Assembly: GCA_964515255.1 (NCBI GenBank)
Contig: CAZETL010000018.1
Location: 1 to 16,511, forward strand
Direction: 5' to 3'
Length of the DNA: 16,511 nucleotides
Source: GCA-016699975 sp964515255
GTDB lineage: Bacteria > Patescibacteriota > Minisyncoccia > Moranbacterales > UBA1568
Below, piece after piece: positions 1 to 6,397 of the stretch (the first letter of the stretch is position 1; the number at the start of each line of letters is the position of its first letter). A program made the position numbers and the translations under genes. Under the pieces are notes generated by a model, which was not told the DNA's origin, searched no databases, and saw only the letters and a list, made by a program, of their open reading frames with translations.

Positions 1-1471
1 GGATACACTCAAAAATTGCCGTCCGACCGGAATACCCCGTTCCACTGCACGCCGAGCATCCCTTTCCGCGATAAATATTTGTTCCTTTTTCAAGAGATTT
101 CGAAACCGAGGTAGGCAGATCAGCTGCTCGTGAACCAACCGAAATGCTTACCCTGCACGATTCGCATACTTTTCTTACTAACCGTTCAGCCACAATAAGC
201 TCCAGTGTCGAAGCAAGCAAAAACGGCTCATTCCCCATATCAAGAAGCCTTGGAATAGCTGTCGCCGCATCGTTTGCATGAAACGTCGACAGAAGAAGGT
301 GGCCGGTAAGTGCGGCATTAACGGAAATCTCGGCCGTCTCCCTATCCCGGATTTCCCCTACAAGAATAATATCAGGATCCTGACGGACAATAGATCGGAG
401 TCCCCGCGCAAAAGAAAGTCCTGAAGACTCTCGAACCTGGATTTGATTCACTCCGGCCAGCTTATATTCAACCGGATCTTCAATACTCGTGATATTGACA
501 TCCGGCGTATTAAGAAGTCGAAGCAATGCGTACAGCGTCGTCGTTTTTCCGCTTCCGGTCGGGCCAACGACAAGCACCATGCCAAACGGCTTATGAATAG
601 CTTCCATGAGAATTTCCTGCGTTTTCTCCGAGAGACCGAGATCACCCAGAGCAAACCCAGCCACATAGGCCGCAAGTGCGCGAAGCACAACTTTTTCTCC
701 ATTCGTTGTTGGTATGATTGACACGCGAAAATCAATAGACGTCTCATTCTTGCGATAATGAAGAGACCCATCTTGAGCGGAAAAGTGTTCATCGATCCTG
801 AGGCGGCTTTCAACTTTGATCCGATTCAAAATCGCCCCGTAGTATTCATTCGGGATCCGTCCAGCTTCTTGCAATACACCATCCACTCGGAAGCGAACGA
901 GAGTCGAATCATCGCCCGGCTCGAAGTGTATGTCCGAAGAACGAAAAGACAGCGCATCGGAAAGAATTTCGCTGATAATCTCGGGAGCAACTCGCTTCCC
1001 TCCCTCGATAATTTTTGAAAATCTGGTTTGAAGCGTCTTCCGGTGATACCGGGAAAACACTTCGTCAATATCTTCGGGAAGCGAATAAGCGATTACTGTT
1101 TCCCCTTTCGGAAACATCCGATCCACAACATCTTTCAATCCCGCTTGAGCTGGGTCATCGGTAGCAATAACCCGTTTTCCCCGCTCGACAGAAAAGAGGA
1201 CGATACGGAATTTTTCAGCGATGTCGATCGGGATAGAAAAAACCTCCTCGCGACTTGGAATTCGAGAGTTGAGATCAGCGTATGGGATTCCATAGGATTC
1301 GGAAAGTGCCTGCCCGAGAAGATCCTTTGTTACCACTCCTTTCAAAATAAGTGCCCCAAAAAAAGAGCTTCGTCCCGATTTGGCGACACCTTCCGCCTCT
1401 TGCGCATCCTCGTCGGAGATGTAATTCCCCGCAAGCAGCACCGCCTTTATGTGCGCATCCTCTAATCGCAT
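1..1471 (-). CDS. pilB: Type IV pilus assembly / type II secretion ATPase, PilB/GspE family (3' end outside window)
   Basis: Hexameric cytoplasmic ATPase that powers pilus extension. The frame is open from an ATG at 1471 to the window edge: 490 codons are visible and the last 70 to 90 residues of a usual PilB are missing. Read directly: an N-terminal MshEN-like region (about residues 1-140), Walker A GPTGSGKTT at 303-311, a Walker B region around 366-375 ending in GEIRD (E373), the TGHLLLSTFHAND stretch, and two zinc-binding CxxC pairs (C436/C439 and C472/C475) followed by GTGYSGRTAIFE. This set is diagnostic for GspE/PilB; the retraction ATPase PilT lacks the N-terminal domain and the zinc pairs. 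An in-frame TAA six codons upstream of the ATG fixes the start. There is no clear ribosome-binding site. A receiver-domain gene lies 78 bp upstream on the same strand. PilB is favoured over GspE because CPR bacteria commonly carry type IV pili; the pilC, pilD or pilin genes that would settle it are outside the window. Confidence 0.93.
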   Translation of the reverse strand, partial: MRLEDAHIKAVLLAGNYISDEDAQEAEGVAKSGRSSFFGALILKGVVTKDLLGQALSESYGIPYADLNSRIPSREEVFSIPIDIAEKFRIVLFSVERGKRVIATDDPAQAGLKDVVDRMFPKGETVIAYSLPEDIDEVFSRYHRKTLQTRFSKIIEGGKRVAPEIISEILSDALSFRSSDIHFEPGDDSTLVRFRVDGVLQEAGRIPNEYYGAILNRIKVESRLRIDEHFSAQDGSLHYRKNETSIDFRVSIIPTTNGEKVVLRALAAYVAGFALGDLGLSEKTQEILMEAIHKPFGMVLVVGPTGSGKTTTLYALLRLLNTPDVNITSIEDPVEYKLAGVNQIQVRESSGLSFARGLRSIVRQDPDIILVGEIRDRETAEISVNAALTGHLLLSTFHANDAATAIPRLLDMGNEPFLLASTLELIVAERLVRKVCESCRVSISVGSRAADLPTSVSKSLEKGTNIYRGKGCSACSGTGYSGRTAIFECI

Positions 1472-1549
1472 ACATTTTAGTTTTCTTTTTTATTTCCTCG
1501 TCGACTCGCAACAGAACCAGCATGACAGCTTCTCTTCTCTTCCTTAGAG

Positions 1550-1924
1550 CTAAGCCTGCGAAGCAAGAAACGTCTCGGTATGCTCCACTATTTCTGCAAT
1601 GGGGGTATTTGATTTAATGAAAAATCCTCGGGCTCCAAGTTCCTTTGCGCGATTCCCATCTTCTTCCTGGCTCAAGTTCGAAAGCACAATAACCGGAGTC
1701 CGATCTCCCTTTTTCTTCAGGGCCTCCAGTACCGAAAATCCATCTTGTTTCGGCATGATGAGATCAAGGAGAATAAGATCCGGATGTTCTTTATCTATGA
1801 GAGAGAGTGCATCCGCCCCGTTTCCAGCAAGAAACACCGTAAACCCCGCATGAGTGAGTTTCAGCTCAAGAGCACGAGCCATCGGTCGTTCATCCTCAGC
1901 AACAAGTATTTTCTTCGATTCCAT
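1550..1924 (-). CDS. Receiver-only response regulator (CheY/PilG/PilH-like)
   Basis: A 124-residue single receiver domain with no output domain, so it would act by phosphorylation-dependent protein binding. All key positions are present: acidic pocket E10-D11, phospho-acceptor D54 in LLLDLIMP, S82 (the usual Ser/Thr switch residue) in VIVLSNL, and K104 in FFIKS. It ends shortly after the last helix, the usual length for stand-alone receivers. The ATG at 1924 begins the conserved KKILVAEDE strand, so no longer start is needed. pilB follows 78 bp downstream on the same strand with no visible terminator, so the two are probably co-transcribed. By analogy with PilG/PilH and other receivers that steer pili, it may tune pilus motor activity; that role is inferred from position alone. 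No histidine kinase is in the window. Confidence 0.9.
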   Translation of the reverse strand: MESKKILVAEDERPMARALELKLTHAGFTVFLAGNGADALSLIDKEHPDLILLDLIMPKQDGFSVLEALKKKGDRTPVIVLSNLSQEEDGNRAKELGARGFFIKSNTPIAEIVEHTETFLASQA

Positions 1925-2036
1925 AAAAGGACATATTTTTCGAAAACTTCAACAGGCCCCCCACCTCTAAAACCGGAGCAGACACCAAATATACCAAGCC
2001 CGCATACCAAGAGCTCGCTGCGATCCTTTCGCATCA

Positions 2037-2083
2037 ATTATAAACGCTTCTTGCCATTTATGGAAGACGCGCTACCATGTCAA
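2037..2083 (-). promoter_or_regulatory. Possible promoter for the response regulator-pilB pair
   Basis: The 284-bp divergent gap between the response regulator (minus) and the Fe-S scaffold gene (plus) holds two consensus hexamers on the minus strand: TTGACA at 2083-2078 and TATAAT at 2042-2037. They are 35 bp apart and cannot belong to one sigma-70 promoter. TTGACA could pair with the weak TAAATG at 2060-2055 (17-bp spacer), or TATAAT could act with a poor -35. Either would give a 5' leader of roughly 110-125 nt. I see no convincing plus-strand promoter for the scaffold gene here, and no further gene. Confidence 0.35.
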
Positions 2084-2208
2084 GAGTTAAAGCCTAAACC
2101 GTATGGCATATTTCTCGCCTGAATCATCACGGGGAGACATTCGTATCACGGAAAATCTTATTGCGGCGCTTTTCCGTAAGCCTTTTCTTTGACTCCCCTC
2201 CAAATATT

Positions 2209-2610
2209 ATGATAGAGGAAAGCATTATTTTGGACCATTTTCACAATCCAAGAAATTTCGGGCTTCTTGCAAAAAAAACTCATCATGCCGCATCGGAAAA
2301 TTTCTCGTGCGGAGATCGGCTCGAAATGGACGTCCAAGTAGAAGGCGGCCGCATCGAACGCATCGGATGGGTCGGCGATGGCTGCACACTCTCTGTCGGA
2401 GCAGCTTCTATTCTTTCCGTAAGTGCAATCGGTTCAAAGACCGAAAAAGTCCTCTCCTTCTCAAAAGAGACTGTTCTTGGTATTATCGGGATGCCAACGC
2501 TTTCTCCAACGCGTCTTCGTTGTGCGCTTCTTTCTCTTGAAACCCTTCAAAAAGCCATTAACGAGAGCGAGATAACATTAATGGAGAAAGATGTTTCCAA
2601 ACAAGTTTAA
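2209..2610 (+). CDS. Fe-S cluster scaffold protein, NifU N-terminal/IscU/SufU family
   Basis: A 133-residue scaffold protein on which Fe-S clusters are built or held before transfer. The N-terminus has the family signature ILDHFHNPRN (7-16). The three cluster cysteines and the aspartate are C34 with D36 (SCGD), C59 (GDGCTLS) and C105 (RLRCALL). The residue before C105 is Arg, as in SufU, not the His of IscU; yet the C59-C105 spacing (46) is close to IscU (about 43) and lacks the roughly 20-residue insertion of Bacillus SufU. It is therefore intermediate. The ATG at 2209 is chosen because the signature begins right there; a TTG at 2161 would add 16 unconserved residues. The ferredoxin gene follows after 31 bp. 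No cysteine desulfurase or SufBCD gene is nearby. The family call is firm; the exact type is not. Confidence 0.9.
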   Translation: MIEESIILDHFHNPRNFGLLAKKTHHAASENFSCGDRLEMDVQVEGGRIERIGWVGDGCTLSVGAASILSVSAIGSKTEKVLSFSKETVLGIIGMPTLSPTRLRCALLSLETLQKAINESEITLMEKDVSKQV

Positions 2611-2641
2611 ATAAATCCACGAAATTTTTAACAGATAGCAT

Positions 2642-2917
2642 ATGACAAATGCATTAAAAGACGCATCGAAACCGCATGGCCCAGTTACCCTTTCAAATGG
2701 GTGGACTGTCGAGGTAGATCCGAATGTATGTATCGGTGCCGCTCCTTGCGTTGGCGTCGCCCAGAAAACGTTTGAGTTGAACGATGAAGCTAAGGCGGTT
2801 ATCTTGGATACCTGTTCAGAAGACGACATGGAGACTATTTTGAACGCAGCTCGATCCTGCCCCGTTTCAGCTATCACCATCAAGAATGAAAAAGGCGAAA
2901 CAGTCTTCCCCAATTAG
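2642..2917 (+). CDS. Small single-cluster ferredoxin, 3Fe-4S-type cysteine pattern
   Basis: A 91-residue low-potential electron carrier with one cluster. The cluster loop is CIGAAPC (C30-C36), and the last ligand is C73 in SCPVSAI. In [4Fe-4S] relatives the loop is C-x2-C-x2-C; here the middle cysteine is Ala33. That leaves three canonical ligands, the pattern of actinobacterial [3Fe-4S] ferredoxins; Pyrococcus ferredoxin keeps an Asp at this position. C58 lies in a variable region and could be a spare ligand or a structural cysteine. The sequence KTFELNDEAKAVI matches the usual (D/T)VFE.NDEGKA stretch. About 20 residues precede the fold. It sits between the scaffold gene and the DUF59 gene, and its 3' end overlaps the start of the latter by 32 bp, suggesting coupled translation and a shared Fe-S role. 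Confidence 0.88.
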   Translation: MTNALKDASKPHGPVTLSNGWTVEVDPNVCIGAAPCVGVAQKTFELNDEAKAVILDTCSEDDMETILNAARSCPVSAITIKNEKGETVFPN

Positions 2918-3230
2918 GAAAATTCCCGAAAAAATATCGGTATCCAGCATACGGGAGTCACTGAAAAATGTTCTTGATCCCGAGCTTGGTGTTTCCATTG
3001 TGGATCTCGGACTCGTCTACAAAATTAGCGTGAAAGGTGGTTCCGTGAAAATTGTCATGACACTCACCACGATCGGTTGCCCGCTTTTCCAAACCATCGA
3101 TCAAGAAATACGCGAAATGGTCGGCTCCATTCCCGGGGTATCGGATGTAGTGACAGAACTCACCTTCGATCCCCCATGGAACCCTTCTTTGCTTTCTGAT
3201 GAGGCAAAAGCGTCCCTTGGACTTGATTGA
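2886..3230 (+). CDS. DUF59/MIP18-family Fe-S maturation protein (SufT/PaaD-like)
   Basis: A 114-residue protein of the MIP18 family, whose members help load Fe-S clusters onto target proteins. Diagnostic features: the DPELGVSIVDLGLVY block (31-45), MTLTTIGCP with the single conserved Cys65, and a C-terminal DPPWNPSLLSDEAKASLG stretch. The ATG at 2886 lies inside the ferredoxin gene and gives about 17 residues before the domain; no later ATG, GTG or TTG lies between it and the domain core. Expression is probably coupled to the ferredoxin by the overlap. SufT, PaaD and cluster carriers of the ApbC-associated type share this fold and cannot be told apart by sequence inspection. The absence of phenylacetate genes makes PaaD itself unlikely. 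Confidence 0.9.
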   Translation: MKKAKQSSPIRKIPEKISVSSIRESLKNVLDPELGVSIVDLGLVYKISVKGGSVKIVMTLTTIGCPLFQTIDQEIREMVGSIPGVSDVVTELTFDPPWNPSLLSDEAKASLGLD

Positions 3231-3251
3231 CCGATTCCCATCATTCACACT

Positions 3252-3455
3252 ATGGATCAAGAAATACTCGAAAGATTCGAGAGGCAAGACGTCGAACTCG
3301 CCGCCATTCGATCCGGGGTCGATAAAATCCGAAGGAGATTGCTTTGGAGTTCAATTATAAATACGCTTCTCTTTGTTGTGCCGCTCATCGGACTTGTTGC
3401 GATCATTCCGTGGTTTCTGGATATTATTTCATCCTCAATTCCGGATCTTCGCTAA
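3252..3455 (+). CDS. Small one-helix membrane protein, CPR-type hypothetical
   Basis: A 67-residue protein starting MDQEILERFERQDVELAAI: a charged amphipathic segment of about 30 residues that could form a short coiled coil, then basic KIRRR and one hydrophobic segment (about 31-60). The basic residues before the helix predict a cytoplasmic N-terminus. I recognise the layout as a short protein recurring in Parcubacteria, but I know of no assigned function. It starts 21 bp after the DUF59 stop codon, so it probably ends that transcription unit. The Fe-S neighbours do not by themselves imply an Fe-S function. Confidence 0.7.
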   Translation: MDQEILERFERQDVELAAIRSGVDKIRRRLLWSSIINTLLFVVPLIGLVAIIPWFLDIISSSIPDLR

Positions 3456-3622
3456 ATAGGTCATTTGGTCATTTGCAATAAATCCCCCGATCGACAGCAC
3501 CGCTCAGCCAAAGACTTAGTCCAAGAAAATTCACGTTCGGGGACTCAAGGATACTTTAGAAAGAATTACAGTTGGAAAGATGCCGGAAAACACAGAAAAA
3601 GAGAGTCGCTGCCACTATCCTT

Positions 3623-4069
3623 ATGCCGATAATTGCCGAAAACAAACGCGCTCGGTTCGACTACGAAGTCATTGAGACGGTCGAAGCTGGTCTATCTCTC
3701 CTTGGCACGGAGGTAAAGTCGATAAAAACAGGCCATGTGAGCCTCCGAGGCAGCTTCGTAACCATACGAGGAACAGACCTCTTTCTGACAAATGCGCTTA
3801 TACCTTTTTATACGCCAGCCGGGGATTCATCGGCCTACGATCCCGTTCGGCCGCGGCGGCTTCTCGTGCGAAAAAACGAGCTAAAGAGACTCATCGGGAA
3901 AGTCCGGGAAAGCGGATTGACACTTATCCCTCTTCGGGTTTATACTAAAGGTCGCCTTATAAAGGTCCTTTTTGCGGTCGCGAAAGGAAAAAAAGAGTAT
4001 GACAAGCGATCAGTCATTAAGAAACGGGAGGCGGATCGCGAACAAGGGCGGGCGATGAGGTCTTCCTAG
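3623..4069 (+). CDS. smpB: SsrA-binding protein SmpB
   Basis: A 148-residue protein that binds the tRNA-like part of tmRNA and brings it to stalled ribosomes. The sequence matches SmpB along its length: NKRARFDYEV near the start, GLSLLGTEVKSIKTGHVSLRGSF, then LKRLIGKVRESGLTLIPLRVY and KGRLIKVLFAVAKGKKEYDKR, ending in the basic tail that enters the mRNA channel. The ATG at 3623 is chosen because MPIIAENKRA is the usual N-terminus; a TTG at 3572 would add 17 residues unlike the family. The tmRNA gene begins 75 bp downstream on the same strand, so both partners of trans-translation are adjacent. The preceding gap of 167 bp from the small membrane gene holds only an imperfect stem (3515-3522 with 3541-3549) and no convincing promoter. 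Confidence 0.97.
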   Translation: MPIIAENKRARFDYEVIETVEAGLSLLGTEVKSIKTGHVSLRGSFVTIRGTDLFLTNALIPFYTPAGDSSAYDPVRPRRLLVRKNELKRLIGKVRESGLTLIPLRVYTKGRLIKVLFAVAKGKKEYDKRSVIKKREADREQGRAMRSS

Positions 4070-4144
4070 GGAAGAGTGTTCGTTGCTTCGTCACAAGAAA
4101 TTTTTGACAGTCACCCACTCGTTACGGAAACCCGCAACAAGAGG

Positions 4145-4539
4145 GGGGTTGTCTAGATTCGACAGGACGCTTCTTAAAAACACGCAAGCCGATCCTGGAA
4201 GCTGGATCGAAAAAAACCGCTTCCAATCAAGATAACTGAGAATATCTTTACAAGAGCGAAACGAGCCATCGCTTCGGCGTTTCAGCCCGCTTTCGCTTCC
4301 GCTCTCGCCTAATATCGCTTGAGCCATCGGACTTCTCCTTCCCGAAGAGAAAATCCGGTGCCATAATTCGGGAGAAGCCTCGATGGTCGCGTGTTTCCAA
4401 TCGAGATACTTCCCTCAATAAACACGCATCCATTCTGACTTTCGTCCGCTTCAATTCAGAATGGACAAAAAGCGGACTACGCTTGTAGAGTGTTTCTGAG
4501 AAACATCACTGGACATGGGTGCGATTCCCATCAACTCCA
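4145..4539 (+). ncRNA. ssrA: Transfer-messenger RNA (tmRNA)
   Basis: About 395 nt, one-piece tmRNA. The acceptor stem pairs GGGGTTG (4145-4151) with CAACTCC (4532-4538), followed by discriminator A4539; the CCA is not encoded (the DNA continues CAA). The conserved AGATTCGAC lies at 4155-4163. The T-stem ATGGG/CCCAT (4515-4519/4527-4531) encloses the loop TGCGATT. Pseudoknot 1 is clear: stem CGATCC/GGATCG (4190-4195/4204-4209), and loop TGGAAGC (4196-4202) pairing with GCTTCCA (4219-4225). The tag frame ends at TAA 4310-4312 with codons for FASALA. The resume codon is either GCG at 4256 (an 18-residue tag, AKRAIASAFQPAFASALA) or GAG at 4238 (24 residues), the latter at the usual distance from pseudoknot 1. 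Helix 2 also forms: TTCTTA (4171-4176) with TGAGAA. A consensus -35 TTGACA lies at 4104-4109, with no good -10. No T-rich terminator follows, so processing from a longer transcript is possible. Confidence 0.95.
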
Positions 4540-4633
4540 CAAAGAAGAAACCCATTTTGATAAATTAAATCGCCGTCTCCGCGCATATCTCGAGTGCTTT
4601 CCGAACAAAGTACTCGTCAAGCGCCTCCCTATC

Positions 4634-5182
4634 ATGCGTCGCCGTCGCTATCGAAGACCACAACCGAAAATAGTTGAGATTCCAAAAGCTCGCGTCAATG
4701 AACAAATCCGCGTTCCTTTTGTATTCCTTGTAGATGCAGATGGCTCGGTTTCTGAAAACATGCCAACCGAACAAGCTATCGCAAGAGCGAGAGAGCAAGA
4801 GCTGGACCTCGTTGAAGTCTCGCCAAAAGCAGACCCACCAGTCTGCAAGGTGCTCGACTATGGAAAATACCTCTACGCAGAGGGAAAGAAGGAGCAACAA
4901 GCAAAAAGCAAGCAGAAAAAAGTTGAGACAAAGGGAATTCGAATACGCCTCCGCACTGATACGCACGATCTCGAATTCAAACGCGCGCAAGCAGAAAAAT
5001 TTCTCTCGCGAGGGCACAAGGTCAAAATAGAGATCATCCTACGGGGCCGAGAAAGAGCATCGGTAGACCGAGCAAAAGAAACACTCAAAGGATTTATGGA
5101 TTCAGTAAAGGCAACGTTTGGCGTAGAAGAAGATATCAAGAGGTTCCCTGGTGGCCTACATATCATTATCGCTCCGAAATAA
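4634..5182 (+). CDS. infC: Translation initiation factor IF-3
   Basis: A 182-residue factor that keeps ribosomal subunits apart and checks the start codon. The N-terminal domain shows RVNEQIRVPFVFLVDADGS, then LDLVEVSPKADPPVCKVLDY with YGKYLY just after. A lysine-rich linker follows (EGKKEQQAKSKQKK), and then the C-terminal domain with KGIRIRLRTDTHDLEFKRAQAEKFL, KVKIEIILRGRE and HIIIAPK at the end. The ATG at 4634 begins with a basic MRRRRYRRP tail that leads straight into the domain; the longer frame from 4490 would begin inside the tmRNA and is rejected. The codon before the ATG is ATC, worth noting because infC in many bacteria uses a rare start codon, but ATG is the simpler choice. It heads the conserved infC-rpmI-rplT order. 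Confidence 0.97.
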   Translation: MRRRRYRRPQPKIVEIPKARVNEQIRVPFVFLVDADGSVSENMPTEQAIARAREQELDLVEVSPKADPPVCKVLDYGKYLYAEGKKEQQAKSKQKKVETKGIRIRLRTDTHDLEFKRAQAEKFLSRGHKVKIEIILRGRERASVDRAKETLKGFMDSVKATFGVEEDIKRFPGGLHIIIAPK

Positions 5183-5232
5183 TACCTTATCACCCATTCG
5201 AATAACCATCTCCTACAACGTCACAACGCCAT

Positions 5233-5427
5233 ATGAAGCAGAAAACAAGAAAATCCGTGGTCAAGAAAGTAAAAGTTACCAAAAAGGGAAACCTCATCCG
5301 ACGAAAAACAAAACAGAATCACTACAATCTGCGCGAGAGCAAGCGCTTCAAACGAGCGAAGCGTCGAGACGTTACTATGTCCGGACGCAATGCGCACAAT
5401 ATAAAAGCGGCACTCCCTTACGCATAA
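5233..5427 (+). CDS. rpmI: Large ribosomal subunit protein bL35
   Basis: A 64-residue basic protein. It has the bL35 pattern KTRKSVVKKVKVTKKGNLIRRK, then NHYNLRESKRFKRAKR, and it ends in the characteristic LPYA. Position between infC and rplT is the classic order and supports the call. It starts 50 bp after infC, with no Shine-Dalgarno sequence before the ATG. Confidence 0.95.
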   Translation: MKQKTRKSVVKKVKVTKKGNLIRRKTKQNHYNLRESKRFKRAKRRDVTMSGRNAHNIKAALPYA

Positions 5428-5531
5428 CGATGTTTTGACGTCTTTCGTTGAGACATTACTAGCACATAAAGATTCTAAGATCGCTTCCTGTCCCAGCTAT
5501 TCACTGAGATTTGGGAGTCCACAATAAGACT

Positions 5532-5882
5532 ATGCCTCGAGTAAAGCGCGGCGTCGCTGCCCACAAAAGAAGAAAGAACGTATTGCGAGACGCGAAAGGA
5601 TATAACTGGCGCAGGAAGACCAACTACCGAGCAGCTAAAGAAGCCGTCATTAAAGCTGGAAAATACGCACACCGAGATCGGCGCGCAAAAAAACGGCAAT
5701 TCCGAAGTCTTTGGATTATTCGACTGGGAAACGCTCTCCGAGAACATGGGCTTACCTATTCGAAATTCATTGCCATTGAAAAGGAACGTCATATCGAGCT
5801 CGACCGAAAGGCGCTTTCCCATCTTGCAATGGAACACCCGAAAGTATTTGAGACATTCCTCAAGTCGGTACAGACTCGGTAA
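5532..5882 (+). CDS. rplT: Large ribosomal subunit protein bL20
   Basis: A 116-residue 23S rRNA-binding protein needed early in large-subunit assembly. It begins MPRVKRGVAAHKRRKNVL, continues AKGYNWRRKTNYRAAKEAVIK and RAKKRQFRSLWIIRLGNAL, and ends with the C-terminal domain (LTYSKFI, LDRKALSHLA). The ATG at 5532 matches the family N-terminus exactly; a TTG at 5511 would add seven unconserved residues. In Escherichia coli and Bacillus subtilis L20 represses its own operon by binding the mRNA leader. The 104-bp gap upstream could hold such a site, but I see no recognisable L20-binding fold. A strong terminator follows at once. Confidence 0.97.
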   Translation: MPRVKRGVAAHKRRKNVLRDAKGYNWRRKTNYRAAKEAVIKAGKYAHRDRRAKKRQFRSLWIIRLGNALREHGLTYSKFIAIEKERHIELDRKALSHLAMEHPKVFETFLKSVQTR

Positions 5883-5901
5883 CCATGGCGAGATACCATA
5901 A

Positions 5902-5939
5902 AAAAAAGATCGACCATTAAAAAATGGCCGATCTTTTTT
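5902..5939. terminator. Bidirectional intrinsic terminator between rplT and the vanZ-like gene
   Basis: A near-perfect inverted repeat: AAAAAAGATCG at the left pairs with CGATCTTTTTT at the right, one A/C mismatch, then CCAT/ATGG closing a TAAAAA loop. Read on either strand it gives a stem followed by a run of six or seven U. It lies between convergent genes ending at 5882 (plus) and 5966 (minus), the expected place for a shared terminator. Confidence 0.93.
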
Positions 5940-5965
5940 ACTCTTCCGGAAAAGACTCTCGAAAA

Positions 5966-6382
5966 CTAGGCATTTCTTCTCATCCGCTCCCACAGCGGAA
6001 GAACGGCGAATGCAAAGATAAGTGAGAAGAGGATTCCAAAAATATCAATGCCGACATCGGATATCCTCCCCTGTCGACCCGTCACAAAAAGCTGGTGAGC
6101 TTCGTCAGAAAGAGCATAAAGGAGAGAGACGAGCACGGCGCCAGCGGACGCAGCATGAGAACCAGAGAAATGAAATTGAAAGAGTCGAATCGAGAGGAGT
6201 CCAAGCACGAAATATTCTCCGACATGCGCTCCTTTCCTTAGGATAAACTGCGAGAGAGATATGTGGCCAGAAGTGCCGAAAGTTGGCTGATTGGAAAGTA
6301 AAAAAATAACCGCCATCCAAATAAGAACCGGGACATAAAAATACCATATCGCAATAAGCAGAGGAAGACGACGAGACGCCAT
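5966..6382 (-). CDS. VanZ-like family integral membrane protein
   Basis: A 138-residue membrane protein with four predicted hydrophobic segments (about 8-28, 52-68, 80-92 and 112-130). VanZ-family signatures are present: KGAHVGEYFVLGLL after the first loop, and ALSDEAHQLFVTGRQGRISDVGID between helices three and four. VanZ itself gives low teicoplanin resistance in enterococci; most family members have no known substrate, and there are no vancomycin-resistance genes here, so no resistance role should be inferred. It is the last gene before the shared terminator and starts 15 bp after the stop codon of the 38-residue peptide gene, pointing to one transcript with that peptide and the HAD phosphatase. 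Confidence 0.88.
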   Translation of the reverse strand: MASRRLPLLIAIWYFYVPVLIWMAVIFLLSNQPTFGTSGHISLSQFILRKGAHVGEYFVLGLLSIRLFQFHFSGSHAASAGAVLVSLLYALSDEAHQLFVTGRQGRISDVGIDIFGILFSLIFAFAVLPLWERMRRNA

Positions 6383-6397
6383 GGTAGAAACATTTAA

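Noticed and set aside
1..1471. Possible frameshifted pilB, because only short frames appear in this region
   Set aside because: Reading the minus strand by hand gives one unbroken frame from 1471 to the edge with all motifs; it simply lacks a stop inside the window.
2189..2210. TTGACT and TATTAT before the scaffold gene as a promoter
   Set aside because: The spacing is only 10 bp, too short for sigma-70.
3515..3549. Inverted repeat upstream of smpB (CTTAGTCC with GGACTCAAG)
   Set aside because: The stem has a bulge, an 18-nt loop and no following T-run, so it is neither a terminator nor a recognisable riboswitch.
4091..4454. Minus-strand frames of 78 and 68 codons
   Set aside because: They lie antisense to the tmRNA and have no recognisable protein features; the RNA structure explains the sequence.
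4565..5193. Minus-strand frames across infC
   Set aside because: Shadows of the IF-3 gene, with no domain signal.
5475..5993. A 172-codon minus-strand frame
   Set aside because: It is a shadow of rplT and the terminator; the plus-strand L20 protein is unmistakable.
5966..6382. Glycopeptide resistance determinant
   Set aside because: VanZ-like proteins are widespread and no vanA/H/X-type genes are present.
2209..6382. Recoded UGA (Gly) as in Gracilibacteria/Absconditabacteria
   Set aside because: TGA ends the DUF59 and other genes at the expected family length, and no conserved gene needs read-through.
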